Shown here: piece by piece, positions 1 to 4,912 of the stretch
Numbering within the stretch: the stretch's first letter is position 1
Layout of the letters: each line of letters begins with the position of its first letter
Source: Frankiaceae bacterium
GTDB lineage: Bacteria; Actinomycetota; Actinomycetes; JAFAQI01
Direction of reading: 5' to 3'
Length of the DNA: 8,636 nucleotides
NCBI GenBank assembly: GCA_030840615.1
Contig: JAVEEE010000153.1
Coordinates: forward strand, 1 to 8,636
Notes under the pieces: model-generated
Database searches by the model: none
What the model saw: only the letters and a program-made list of their open reading frames with translations
What the model was told of the DNA's origin: nothing
Translations under genes and position numbers: made by a program

Positions 1-81
1 GCCTACGTCACCAACCGCCAGATCGAGTCGGCGCGTATCGCGATGACCCGCCACATCAAGCGTGGCGGCAAGGTCTGGATC
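1..81 (+). repeat. 81-bp direct repeat, copy 1 (rplP segment fused to rpsC)
   Basis: Bases 1-81 match bases 429-509 at every position, at a constant offset of 428; the first mismatch is base 82 (t) against 510 (a). The copy is in frame and encodes residues 40-66 of L16, ending in KVWI. It lies where S3 coding sequence should be. Perfect identity together with a junction at a short stretch shared by two neighbouring genes points to a chimeric join rather than an old duplication. Confidence 0.95.
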
Positions 82-309
82 TACAAGGGCGACGAGCTGA
101 TGACCCGCGAGGAGCAGGCTGCTCAGGCCGCGCTGCGCGCCCGTGACCAGCGCAACCGGCGCCCGCGCAGCAACACGCGCCCGAGTGCCGGTGGCGGTGC
201 CCGCGACGGTGTCAACCCGCCGGTCGCGGCTCCCGAGCCGGTTGTCCCGGTCGAGGCCGCGGCACCGGCTCCCGAGCCGGCCGGCGAACCGACGGCCGAG
301 GGGAGCTGA
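1..309 (+). CDS. rpsC: 30S ribosomal protein S3, C-terminal end (5' partial, chimeric at left edge)
   Basis: From about base 70 to the TGA at 307-309 this frame reads KVWIYKGDE and then a charged, Ala/Pro/Glu-rich tail of about 75 residues. KVWIYKGD is the end of the conserved C-terminal domain of ribosomal protein S3, which lines the mRNA entry side of the 30S subunit, and long low-complexity tails on S3 are typical of actinobacteria. Position directly before rplP is the normal S10-operon order. The frame is open to the left edge, so no start is visible; the ATG at 43 is not a start. The first 27 codons do not encode S3: they are identical to rplP codons 40-66, joined in frame at the KVWI that both proteins share. 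The real S3 sequence upstream of KVWI is therefore missing or replaced here. The S3 call is firm for the tail; the left 81 bases should not be annotated as S3. Confidence 0.85.
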
Positions 310-311
310 CC

Positions 312-731
312 ATGCTGATTCCGCGGCGGGTCAAGCACCGCAAGCAGCACCACCCGGACCGCCATGGCCCGGCAAAGGGCGGCACTCGCGTGGCGTTCGG
401 CGAGTACGGCATCCAGGCACTCGAGCCGGCCTACGTCACCAACCGCCAGATCGAGTCGGCGCGTATCGCGATGACCCGCCACATCAAGCGTGGCGGCAAG
501 GTCTGGATCAACATCTATCCGGACCGGCCACTGACGAAGAAGCCGGCAGGGACGCGGATGGGTTCCGGCAAGGGCTCGCCCGAGTGGTGGATCGCCAACG
601 TCAAGCCGGGACGCGTCATGTTCGAGCTGTCCTACCCCAACGAGACAACGGCCAAGGAAGCGCTCACCCGAGCGATCCACAAGCTGCCCATGAAGTGCCG
701 CATCGTGAAGCGCGAAGTGGGTGACGCGTGA
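312..731 (+). CDS. rplP: 50S ribosomal protein L16
   Basis: This encodes 139 residues of full-length L16, a large-subunit protein near the peptidyl-transferase centre and the A-site tRNA elbow. It opens with MLIPRRVKHRKQHH and contains the family motifs [11 protein letters not shown] (residues 41-51), [11 protein letters not shown] (56-66), LTKKP (74-78) and RMGSGKG (82-88), then a PGRVMFEL stretch and LPMKCRIV near the end. Arg82 corresponds to the arginine of the E. coli RMGKGKG motif. The ATG lies 2 bases after the rpsC stop, with a purine-rich GAGGGGAG at 298-305 inside the end of rpsC as ribosome-binding site. The stop TGA (729-731) overlaps the rpmC ATG by one base. The gene itself looks normal; its codons 40-66 are the source of the duplicate at the left edge. 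Confidence 0.98.
   Translation: MLIPRRVKHRKQHHPDRHGPAKGGTRVAFGEYGIQALEPAYVTNRQIESARIAMTRHIKRGGKVWINIYPDRPLTKKPAGTRMGSGKGSPEWWIANVKPGRVMFELSYPNETTAKEALTRAIHKLPMKCRIVKREVGDA
429..509 (+). repeat. 81-bp direct repeat, copy 2 (native position inside rplP)
   Basis: This is the resident copy of the 81-base segment also found at 1-81. It sits inside an intact rplP frame and is flanked on both sides by ordinary L16 sequence, so it is the original and the left-edge copy is the misplaced one. Confidence 0.95.
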
Positions 732-970
732 TGGCGGCGGGACAGACGGCCACGGAGCTGCGCGGGCTGCTCGACGACGAGCTCGTGACCAAGCTGCGCG
801 AGGCAAAAGAAGAGCTGTTCAACCTGCGGTTCCAGTCGGCCACCGGCCAGCTGGACAACAACAAGCGCCTGCAGACGGTGAAGCACGACATCGCCCGCAT
901 CTACACCGTGATGCGCGAACGCGAGCTCGGCCTGACCGCCGAGCCTGCTGCCAGCACGAGTGAGGCATGA
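731..970 (+). CDS. rpmC: 50S ribosomal protein L29
   Basis: A 79-residue L29, a small two-helix protein at the peptide exit tunnel rim, next to L23 and the docking site for SRP and trigger factor. The core EELFNLRFQSATGQL, followed by an NNKRL turn and ARIYTVMRERE, is the L29 signature; a short Ala/Ser/Glu tail follows. I chose ATG 731, which forms TGATG with the rplP stop, because it gives the usual short N-terminus. GTG 728, one codon upstream, would add only one residue and cannot be excluded. No strong ribosome-binding site precedes it, so translation is probably coupled to rplP through the overlapping stop and start. The stop TGA at 968-970 is followed by rpsQ after 7 bases. Confidence 0.95.
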   Translation: MAAGQTATELRGLLDDELVTKLREAKEELFNLRFQSATGQLDNNKRLQTVKHDIARIYTVMRERELGLTAEPAASTSEA

Positions 971-981
971 GGAAGAGATGA
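967..981 (+). other. 4-codon bridging mini-ORF between rpmC and rpsQ
   Basis: ATG 967-969 overlaps the rpmC stop as ATGA, reads MRKR, and stops at TGA 979-981, which overlaps the rpsQ ATG (978-980) as ATGA. It is so short that chance is a good explanation, and the same bases contain the rpsQ ribosome-binding site (GAGGAAG, 969-975). It is listed because the same geometry recurs at four other junctions in this operon. Confidence 0.25.
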
Positions 982-1277
982 CTGAGACAACCGACTCGAC
1001 GACACCCGACGTGGCGGGCGCGAGCAAGCGAGGCTTCCGCAAGACGCGCGAGGGCTACGTCGTCAGCGACAAGATGAACAAGACCGTGACCGTCGAGGTC
1101 GAGGACCGGGTGCAGCACCCGCGTTACGGCAAGACGATCCGGCGGACCACGAAGGTCAAGGCGCATGACGAGGCCAACTCGGCCGGCGTCGGCGACCGGG
1201 TGCTCCTGATGGAGACCCGGCCGCTGTCGGCGACCAAGCGCTGGCGAGTGGTGCAAATCGTCGAGAAGGCGAAGTAA
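978..1277 (+). CDS. rpsQ: 30S ribosomal protein S17
   Basis: A 99-residue S17, an OB-fold protein that binds 16S rRNA early in 30S assembly. The block KTREGYVVSDKMNKTVTVEV (residues about 28-47) is the family signature. HPRYGKTIRRTTKVKAHDE and the GDRVLLMETRPLSATKRWRV region follow, matching S17 end to end. An acidic Thr/Ser-rich N-terminal extension of about 22 residues precedes the core, as is common in actinobacterial S17. I chose ATG 978, which has GAGGAAG at 969-975 upstream; a GTG at 960 in the same frame would overlap rpmC and lacks a comparable site. This is the last gene of the S10 part of the cluster. Its TAA stop is followed by a 55-base spacer with inverted repeats. Confidence 0.96.
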   Translation: MTETTDSTTPDVAGASKRGFRKTREGYVVSDKMNKTVTVEVEDRVQHPRYGKTIRRTTKVKAHDEANSAGVGDRVLLMETRPLSATKRWRVVQIVEKAK

Positions 1278-1290
1278 TGATTTCACCCCA

Positions 1291-1307
1291 CGAAGCTGCT
1301 CGCTTCG
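1291..1307 (+). repeat. inverted repeat / short stem-loop in rpsQ-rplN spacer
   Basis: CGAAGC (1291-1296) and GCTTCG (1302-1307) are perfect complements separated by five bases, giving a 6-bp stem with a 5-base loop. No T-tract follows, so it is not a typical Rho-independent terminator. Its 3' part belongs to the motif CTCGCTTCGCTC (1299-1310), which is found in opposite orientation at 2856-2867. Confidence 0.6.
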
Positions 1308-1318
1308 CTCACACCTCC

Positions 1319-1331
1319 GCGGGGGCCCCGC
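1319..1331 (+). repeat. GC palindrome directly before the rplN start
   Basis: GCGGGGGCCCCGC is palindromic around its central base and can form a 5-bp all-GC stem with a 3-base loop. It ends one base before the rplN GTG at 1333, where a ribosome-binding site would be expected. No clear purine-rich site is present, which suggests that rplN initiation depends on ribosomes arriving from upstream. Confidence 0.5.
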
Positions 1332-1332
1332 A

Positions 1333-1701
1333 GTGATTCAGCAGGAGTCCCGTCTCCGCGTCGCCGACAACACCGGCGCCAAGGAGCTGCTGTGCATCCG
1401 CGTGCTCGGCGGCTCCGGCCGTCGTTACGCCGGCATCGGCGACATCATCGTCGGCACGGTCAAGGACGCGCTGCCCGGCGCCGGCGTGAAGAAGGGTGAT
1501 GTCGTCAAGGCGGTTATCGTCCGGACGACGAAGTCCCGTCGTCGCGCCGACGGTTCCTACATCCGCTTCGACGAGAACGCCGCCGTGCTGATCCGCGACG
1601 GCGGCGACCCCCGCGGCACCCGCATCTTCGGCCCGGTCGGTCGCGAGCTCCGGGAGAAGCGCTTCATGAAGATCATCTCGCTCGCTCCGGAGGTGCTGTA
1701 G
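1333..1701 (+). CDS. rplN: 50S ribosomal protein L14
   Basis: A 122-residue L14, the standard length, a universally conserved protein at the 30S-50S interface (bridge B5/B8 region, beside L19). It begins MIQQESRLRVADNTGAKEL, the classic L14 N-terminus, and continues with GVKKGDVVKAVIVRT, the DGSYIRFDENAAVLI block and RGTRIFGPVGRELRE. The start is GTG 1333; the protein aligns from its first residue, and a GTG here is, as I recall, usual for actinobacterial rplN. There is no recognisable Shine-Dalgarno site; instead a GC palindrome and the end of a 19-codon frame lie against the start. First gene of the spc block. The TAG stop is 2 bases before the rplX ATG. Confidence 0.98.
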   Translation: MIQQESRLRVADNTGAKELLCIRVLGGSGRRYAGIGDIIVGTVKDALPGAGVKKGDVVKAVIVRTTKSRRRADGSYIRFDENAAVLIRDGGDPRGTRIFGPVGRELREKRFMKIISLAPEVL

Positions 1702-1703
1702 CC

Positions 1704-2030
1704 ATGGCCGGCTTGTTCGTGAAGAAGGGCGACACGGTCGTCGTCCGAAGCGGCAAGGACCGCGGAGCCAAGGGCAGGGTCCTGTTGACGATGCCCAAGG
1801 TCAACCGGGTGCTCGTCGAGGGTGTCAACCGTGTGAAGAAGCACACGAAGGTCACCACCACGCAGCGCGGTGCCCAGGTCGGCGGCATCGTCACCCAGGA
1901 GGCGGCGGTCCACGTCAGCAATGTGCAGGTCGTGTGCCCGCACTGCAGCAAGCCGACGCGCATCGGTTTCCGCAAGGACGACGAGGGCCGTTCGGTCCGG
2001 ACCTGCCGCAAGTGCGGAGGCGACGTGTGA
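1704..2030 (+). CDS. rplX: 50S ribosomal protein L24, four-cysteine form
   Basis: A 108-residue L24, an early 23S rRNA-binding assembly protein with a KOW domain: KKGDTVVVRSGKDRGAKGRV at residues 7-26, then VNRVLVEGVNRVKKH and GGIVTQEAAVHVSNV. The C-terminal part has two cysteine pairs, C78-x2-C81 and C101-x2-C104, in the contexts CPHC and CRKC, which look like a zinc ribbon. As I recall, Thermus L24 has such pairs whereas Mycobacterium and Streptomyces L24 lack them, so this is a C-plus variant; zinc binding is inferred. GGAGG precedes the ATG by about ten bases at the end of rplN (1689-1693). The TGA stop overlaps the rplE ATG as TGATG. Confidence 0.97.
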   Translation: MAGLFVKKGDTVVVRSGKDRGAKGRVLLTMPKVNRVLVEGVNRVKKHTKVTTTQRGAQVGGIVTQEAAVHVSNVQVVCPHCSKPTRIGFRKDDEGRSVRTCRKCGGDV

Positions 2031-2605
2031 TGGCTGAGACCGTTACGACCGTTGCGCGCGAGCTGCCCAGACTGAAGGCCCGGTATCGCGACGAGATCGT
2101 TGCCCAGCTGCGCGAGCAGTTCGGCTACGCCAACATCATGCAGGTCCCGACCCTGGTGAAGATCAAGGTCAACATGGGTGTCGGTGATGCTGCCAAGGAC
2201 GGCAAGCTCATCGAAGGTGCCGTGAAGGACCTCACGGCCATCACCGGCCAGAAGCCGGCCGTGGCGCGTGCCCGCAAGTCGATCGCGCAGTTCAAGCTGC
2301 GCGAGGGCATGCCGATCGGTGCGCACGTGACGCTGCGGGGGGACCGGATGTGGGAGTTCCTCGACCGGCTGCTCACGATTGCGCTGCCCCGTATCCGCGA
2401 CTTCCGCGGCCTGGACGCTCGCAAGCTCGACGGCAACGGCAACTACACGTTCGGGCTCAACGAGCAGTCGATGTTCCACGAGATCGACCCGGACACGATC
2501 GACCGGCAGCGCGGCATGGACATCACCGTCGTGACCACGGCTGCCACAGACGACGAGGGTCGCGCACTCCTGCGTGCTCTCGGTTTCCCCTTCAAGGAGG
2601 CCTGA
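2030..2605 (+). CDS. rplE: 50S ribosomal protein L5
   Basis: A 191-residue L5, which binds 5S rRNA with L18 and contacts the P-site tRNA at the central protuberance. Family motifs run through the whole frame: NIMQVPTLVKIKVNMGVGDA (about residues 37-56), the ITGQKPAVARARKSIAQFKLREG block, IGAHVTLRGDRMWEFLDRL, FRGLDARKLDGNGNYTFGL and RGMDITVVTTA, ending LRALGFPF. The frame stays open upstream inside rplX, but ATG 2030 is the right start: it overlaps the rplX stop (TGATG), has GGAGG at 2016-2020 and gives a normal N-terminus. In E. coli, S8 represses the spc operon at the start of rplE; I see no obvious S8-like structure at this junction. Confidence 0.98.
   Translation: MAETVTTVARELPRLKARYRDEIVAQLREQFGYANIMQVPTLVKIKVNMGVGDAAKDGKLIEGAVKDLTAITGQKPAVARARKSIAQFKLREGMPIGAHVTLRGDRMWEFLDRLLTIALPRIRDFRGLDARKLDGNGNYTFGLNEQSMFHEIDPDTIDRQRGMDITVVTTAATDDEGRALLRALGFPFKEA
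2594..2600 (+). promoter_or_regulatory. strong ribosome-binding site for rpsN
   Basis: AAGGAGG lies 8 bases before the rpsN ATG at 2609 and inside the last codons of rplE. It is one of the best Shine-Dalgarno matches in the window and fixes the rpsN start. Confidence 0.85.
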
Positions 2606-2608
2606 GCC

Positions 2609-2794
2609 ATGGCAACCAAGGCGATGATCGCCAAGGCCGGCCGCAAACCGAAGTTCGCCGTTCGCGGCTACACGAGGTGCTCGCGCTGCGGCCGGGCCCG
2701 CGCCGTCTATCGCGTGTTCGGATTGTGCCGCATCTGCGTGCGCGAGATGGCGCACGCCGGCGAGCTGCCCGGCATCACCAAGAGCAGTTGGTAG
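2609..2794 (+). CDS. rpsN: 30S ribosomal protein S14, zinc-binding (type Z)
   Basis: A 61-residue S14 of the short, zinc-containing type; the zinc-free form is about 100 residues. S14 assembles late into the 30S head. The sequence has C24-x2-C27 and C40-x2-C43 (TRCSRCG and GLCRICV) separated by 12 residues, the type Z zinc knuckle, and ends in ITKSSW as this family does. Start ATG 2609 follows AAGGAGG at 2594-2600. Many actinobacteria also have a zinc-free paralogue elsewhere, induced under zinc limitation through Zur; that is family knowledge and is not visible here. The TAG stop is followed by a 91-base spacer, the longest gap within the spc block, with a long stem-loop. Confidence 0.98.
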   Translation: MATKAMIAKAGRKPKFAVRGYTRCSRCGRARAVYRVFGLCRICVREMAHAGELPGITKSSW

Positions 2795-2840
2795 GTCCAG
2801 ACATGAACACACCTCGAACCAGCTCGAACGGTCTTTCGCC

Positions 2841-2881
2841 TCGTCGCGACGTTTCGAGCGAAGCGAGAAAGGTTGCGACGA
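2841..2881 (+). promoter_or_regulatory. long imperfect stem-loop just upstream of rpsH
   Basis: TCGTCGC (2841-2847) pairs with GCGACGA (2875-2881). The stem continues with a G-U, an A-U and a C-G pair, one G-G mismatch (2851/2871), and TTTC (2852-2855) with GAAA (2867-2870), for 14 pairs around an 11-base loop. It ends four bases before the rpsH ATG and places the only purine-rich candidate ribosome-binding site (GAGAAAGG, 2865-2872) in the 3' arm and loop edge. There is no T-tract, so it is not a simple terminator. Translational control of rpsH is a reasonable inference. Confidence 0.55.
2856..2867 (+). repeat. 12-base motif shared in opposite orientation with rpsQ-rplN spacer
   Basis: GAGCGAAGCGAG here is the exact reverse complement of CTCGCTTCGCTC at 1299-1310. 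It covers the loop of the rpsH-proximal hairpin. I saw no other full copy in the window. The motif is partly self-similar and may be a common short dispersed element of GC-rich genomes. Confidence 0.7.
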
Positions 2882-2885
2882 AGAA

Positions 2886-3290
2886 ATGACGATGACCGAC
2901 CCGATCGCCGACATGCTCACGCGCCTGCGTAACGCCAACTCGGCTTACAAGGACACCGTGGCCATGCCCTACTCGAAGATCAAGACGCACATCGCAGAGA
3001 TCCTCCAGCAGGAGGGCTACATCGCCGGCTGGAACGTCGAGGACAACACTGACGGTCCGGGCAAGGAGCTCACGCTCACGCTGAAGTTCGGCCAGAACCG
3101 CGAGCGGTCGATCGCCGGCATCCGGCGGATCTCGAAGCCGGGCCTGCGGGTCTACGCGAAGGCCACCAACCTGCCGCGCGTCCTCGGCGGCCTGGGCGTG
3201 GCGATCATCTCGACCTCGGCGGGGTTGCGCACGGACAAGCAGTGCCAGAAGCAGGGCGTAGGCGGGGAAGTCCTCGCCTACGTCTGGTGA
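2886..3290 (+). CDS. rpsH: 30S ribosomal protein S8
   Basis: A 134-residue S8, a primary binder of 16S rRNA helix 21 in the 30S platform. In E. coli it is also the translational repressor of the spc operon. It starts MTMTDPIADMLTRLRNANSA, very close to the mycobacterial protein, and ends with the family signature: RVYAKATNLPRVLGGLGVAI, then the rRNA-binding ISTSAGL and GVGGEVLAYVW. I chose ATG 2886, since MTMTD is conserved in relatives; ATG 2892 is a possible alternative. Upstream are a 14-pair stem-loop and a mini-ORF whose stop overlaps this ATG, and only a weak, distant Shine-Dalgarno candidate exists. Because S8 is a known autoregulator elsewhere, this leader is a natural candidate for control, though no S8 site has been shown. 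Confidence 0.97.
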   Translation: MTMTDPIADMLTRLRNANSAYKDTVAMPYSKIKTHIAEILQQEGYIAGWNVEDNTDGPGKELTLTLKFGQNRERSIAGIRRISKPGLRVYAKATNLPRVLGGLGVAIISTSAGLRTDKQCQKQGVGGEVLAYVW

Positions 3291-3294
3291 CGGG

Positions 3295-3304
3295 AAGGAG
3301 GAGG
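3295..3304 (+). promoter_or_regulatory. strong ribosome-binding site for rplF
   Basis: AAGGAGGAGG sits in the 19-base gap between rpsH and rplF, 5 bases before the ATG at 3310. It allows rplF independent initiation, unlike the neighbouring start codons that lack a site. Confidence 0.85.
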
Positions 3305-3309
3305 AGAGC

Positions 3310-3846
3310 ATGTCCCGCATCGGAAAGCTCCCGATCCCGGTCCCGTCCGGTGTCGAGGTGACCATCAACGGCCGCGACGTCACGGTGAAGGGCCCCAAGG
3401 GCACCTTGTCGCACACCGTCGTCGAGCCGATCGTCATCGAGCAGGAGGACGCCCGCCTGGTCGTGAAGCGGCCCAACGACGAACGCGACAGCCGGGCCCG
3501 GCACGGGCTGACCCGCACGCTCGTGGCCAACATGGTCCTGGGCGTCACCGAGGGCTACAGCAAGACGCTCGAGATCGTCGGCACCGGCTACCGCGTGCAG
3601 GCGAAGGGCTCGGACCTCGAGTTCGCGCTCGGCTTCAGCCACCCCGTCACGGTCAACGCCCCCGACGGCATCACCTTCACCGTCGAAGCGCCGACGCGGT
3701 TCGTCGTGTCGGGCATCGACAAGCAGAAGGTCGGCGAGATCGCGGCCAACATCCGCAAGATCCGCAATCCCGAGCCCTACAAGGGCAAGGGCGTGCGATA
3801 CCAGGGCGAAGTAGTACGACGCAAGGCCGGAAAGGCGGGCAAGTAG
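3310..3846 (+). CDS. rplF: 50S ribosomal protein L6
   Basis: A 178-residue L6 at the base of the L7/L12 stalk, close to the sarcin-ricin loop. It begins MSRIGKLPIPVPSGVEV, the universal L6 N-terminus. Two similar domains follow, as the family requires: the first includes VTVKGPKGTLSHTV (about residues 28-41) and a RHGLTRTLVANMVLGVTEGY segment; the second includes VGTGYRVQAKGSDLEFALGF. The RNA-binding signature IRNPEPYKGKGVRY lies near the C-terminus, before a basic tail. A strong AAGGAGGAGG supports the ATG at 3310. The TAG stop is 2 bases from the rplR start. Confidence 0.98.
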   Translation: MSRIGKLPIPVPSGVEVTINGRDVTVKGPKGTLSHTVVEPIVIEQEDARLVVKRPNDERDSRARHGLTRTLVANMVLGVTEGYSKTLEIVGTGYRVQAKGSDLEFALGFSHPVTVNAPDGITFTVEAPTRFVVSGIDKQKVGEIAANIRKIRNPEPYKGKGVRYQGEVVRRKAGKAGK

Positions 3847-3848
3847 CG

Positions 3849-4220
3849 ATGAGCTCCTCCAAGGCAGCTGCGGTCCGGCGGTCGGCGCGGTCCCGCCGGC
3901 ACCTGCGGGTGCGCAAGAAGGTGCACGGGACGACGGTGCGGCCGCGCCTGGTCGTCACCCGCTCGTCCCGGCACATCTCCGTGCAGGTGGTCGACGACAC
4001 GACGAGCCGTACCCTGGTGTCCGCCTCCACTCTCGACGAGGGCGTCCGTGGCACCGACGGCGACAAGAAGTCGCGTGCCGCGGCGGTGGGCAGACTGGTC
4101 GCCGAGCGTGCCAAGGCGGCCGGAATTGACGCGGTCGTGTTCGACCGGGGTGGCAACCGCTACCACGGGCGCATCGCCGCGCTGGCTGACGCCGCGCGTG
4201 AAGGCGGGTTGCAGTTCTGA
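3849..4220 (+). CDS. rplR: 50S ribosomal protein L18
   Basis: A 123-residue L18, which binds 5S rRNA and brings it into the central protuberance with L5. After an Arg-rich N-terminus come VHGTTVRPRLVVTRSSRHIS and VQVVDD (about residues 24-49), AAAVGRLVAERAKAAGI, and the C-terminal signature VVFDRGGNRYHGRIAALADA-AREGGLQF, all typical L18. The start ATG 3849 is 2 bases after the rplF TAG, with GGAAAGG about 14 bases upstream, so coupling to rplF is likely. The stop TGA (4218-4220) is followed directly by TG, forming TGATG and opening the 14-codon frame that leads to rpsE. Confidence 0.97.
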   Translation: MSSSKAAAVRRSARSRRHLRVRKKVHGTTVRPRLVVTRSSRHISVQVVDDTTSRTLVSASTLDEGVRGTDGDKKSRAAAVGRLVAERAKAAGIDAVVFDRGGNRYHGRIAALADAAREGGLQF

Positions 4221-4264
4221 TGCCAACACAGACGACAGACGTACGAAGCAGAGGGAGTCAGTAA
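4220..4264 (+). other. 14-codon mini-ORF bridging rplR and rpsE
   Basis: ATG 4220-4222 overlaps the rplR stop by one base (TGATG), reads MPTQTTDVRSRGSQ, and stops at TAA 4262-4264, whose last base is the first base of the rpsE ATG (TAATG). It fills the 43-base spacer exactly. Third positions are G/C in only 6 of the 13 codons after ATG, so codon usage does not look like the flanking genes. The rpsE ribosome-binding site (GAGGGAG, 4251-4257) lies within it, so rpsE does not need the relay; chance or a coupling role are both possible. Confidence 0.4.
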
Positions 4265-4911
4265 TGCCAGGAGCTCAGCGTCGTGGCGGCGCCGGCGGCC
4301 CGGGCGGAGACGCCGCGCGGCGCGATCGCCGGGACGGCGGCCGTGGCGGCTCCGGCGCACCGACGACGGCGTACCTCGAGCGGGTCGTCGCGATCAACCG
4401 TGTCGCCAAGGTCGTCAAAGGCGGCCGGCGCTTCAGCTTCACGGCGCTCGTCATCGTCGGCGACGGTGACGGCATGGTCGGCGTCGGCTACGGCAAGGCC
4501 AAGGAGGTGCCCGCAGCGATCGCCAAGGGTGTCGAGGAGGCCAAGAAGCACTTCTTCCAGGTGCCGCGGATCCAGGGCACCATCCCGCATCCGATCCAGG
4601 GTGAGAAGGCGGCCGGCGTGGTGCTGCTCAAGCCGGCGAGCCCGGGTACCGGCGTCATCGCCGGTGGACCGGTGCGGGCCGTCCTCGAGTGCGCCGGCAT
4701 CCACGACGTGCTGTCGAAGTCGCTCGGCTCGTCCAACGCGATCAACATCGTGCACGCGACCGTCGCGGCGTTGAAGGGCCTGCACCGTCCCGAGGAGATC
4801 GCGGCCCGTCGCGGCCTTCCGATCGAGGACGTGGCCCCGGCCGCCATGCTGCGCGCCCAGGCGGGTGCACGCGCGGAGGCGGGCGCCCGCGCCGCAGGAA
4901 CGGGTGGCTGA
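4264..4911 (+). CDS. rpsE: 30S ribosomal protein S5
   Basis: A 215-residue S5, which shapes the mRNA entry channel and the decoding-site neighbourhood. The core begins at about residue 37 with YLERVVAINRVAKVVKGGRR and goes on with FSFTALVIVGDGDGMVGVGY, GKAKEVPAAIAKGVEEAKK, GAGxVLLKPA-like VVLLKPASPGTGVIAGGPVR, and LSKSLGSSNAINIVHATV. These are the double-stranded RNA-binding and C-terminal domains in order. A Gly/Arg-rich leader of about 35 residues precedes the core, and the tail has a small repeat, AGARAE then AGARAA; such extensions are usual in actinobacteria. The frame is open far upstream, but ATG 4264 with GAGGGAG at 4251-4257 is clearly the start. The TGA stop is one base before the preferred rpmD GTG. 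Confidence 0.97.
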   Translation: MPGAQRRGGAGGPGGDAARRDRRDGGRGGSGAPTTAYLERVVAINRVAKVVKGGRRFSFTALVIVGDGDGMVGVGYGKAKEVPAAIAKGVEEAKKHFFQVPRIQGTIPHPIQGEKAAGVVLLKPASPGTGVIAGGPVRAVLECAGIHDVLSKSLGSSNAINIVHATVAALKGLHRPEEIAARRGLPIEDVAPAAMLRAQAGARAEAGARAAGTGG

Positions 4912-4912
4912 C

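Larger units (their letters stand above)
1277..1336 (+). other. 19-codon mini-ORF bridging rpsQ and rplN
   Basis: ATG 1277-1279 overlaps the last base of the rpsQ stop (TAATG). The frame reads MISPHEAARFAHTSAGAPQ and ends at TGA 1334-1336, overlapping the rplN GTG (1333-1335) as GTGA. It fills the spacer exactly. No ribosome-binding site of its own is evident beyond the purines at the end of rpsQ. Third positions are G/C in 12 of the 18 codons after ATG, less biased than the flanking genes, so a conserved peptide is not implied. It may carry ribosomes from rpsQ to rplN by termination and reinitiation, or it may be chance. I do not recognise the peptide. Confidence 0.4.
2803..2889 (+). other. 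28-codon mini-ORF in the rpsN-rpsH spacer, stop overlapping rpsH start
   Basis: ATG 2803, eight bases after the rpsN stop, opens a 28-codon frame beginning MNTPRTSSNGLSPRR, rich in Ser, Arg and Lys and ending KVATKK. Its TGA at 2887-2889 overlaps the rpsH ATG (2886-2888) as ATGA. Third positions are G/C in only 15 of the 27 codons after ATG, unlike the neighbouring genes, which argues against a selected protein. Translation through it would melt the stem-loop at 2841-2881 and deliver ribosomes to rpsH. I do not recognise the peptide; this may be spacer RNA with an incidental frame. Confidence 0.35.

Noticed and set aside
43..309. A separate small protein beginning at ATG 43
   Set aside because: The ATG is an internal methionine codon of the copied rplP segment; the frame is open to base 1 and continues into the known S3 tail.
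1278..1332. An spc operon promoter between rpsQ and rplN
   Set aside because: No acceptable -35 and -10 pair was found in the 55-base spacer, which is dominated by inverted repeats.
1673..2938. A 421-codon open frame on the minus strand, and other long minus-strand frames (123-806, 4258-4959, 7477-8508)
   Set aside because: They lie opposite confident ribosomal protein, adk and map genes. Long antisense frames are expected in GC-rich genes, and their translations show no recognisable domains.
4861..4908. AGARAE/AGARAA repeat at the S5 C-terminus as a special motif
   Set aside because: Short Ala/Gly/Arg low-complexity tails are common on actinobacterial ribosomal proteins; noted in the rpsE entry only.
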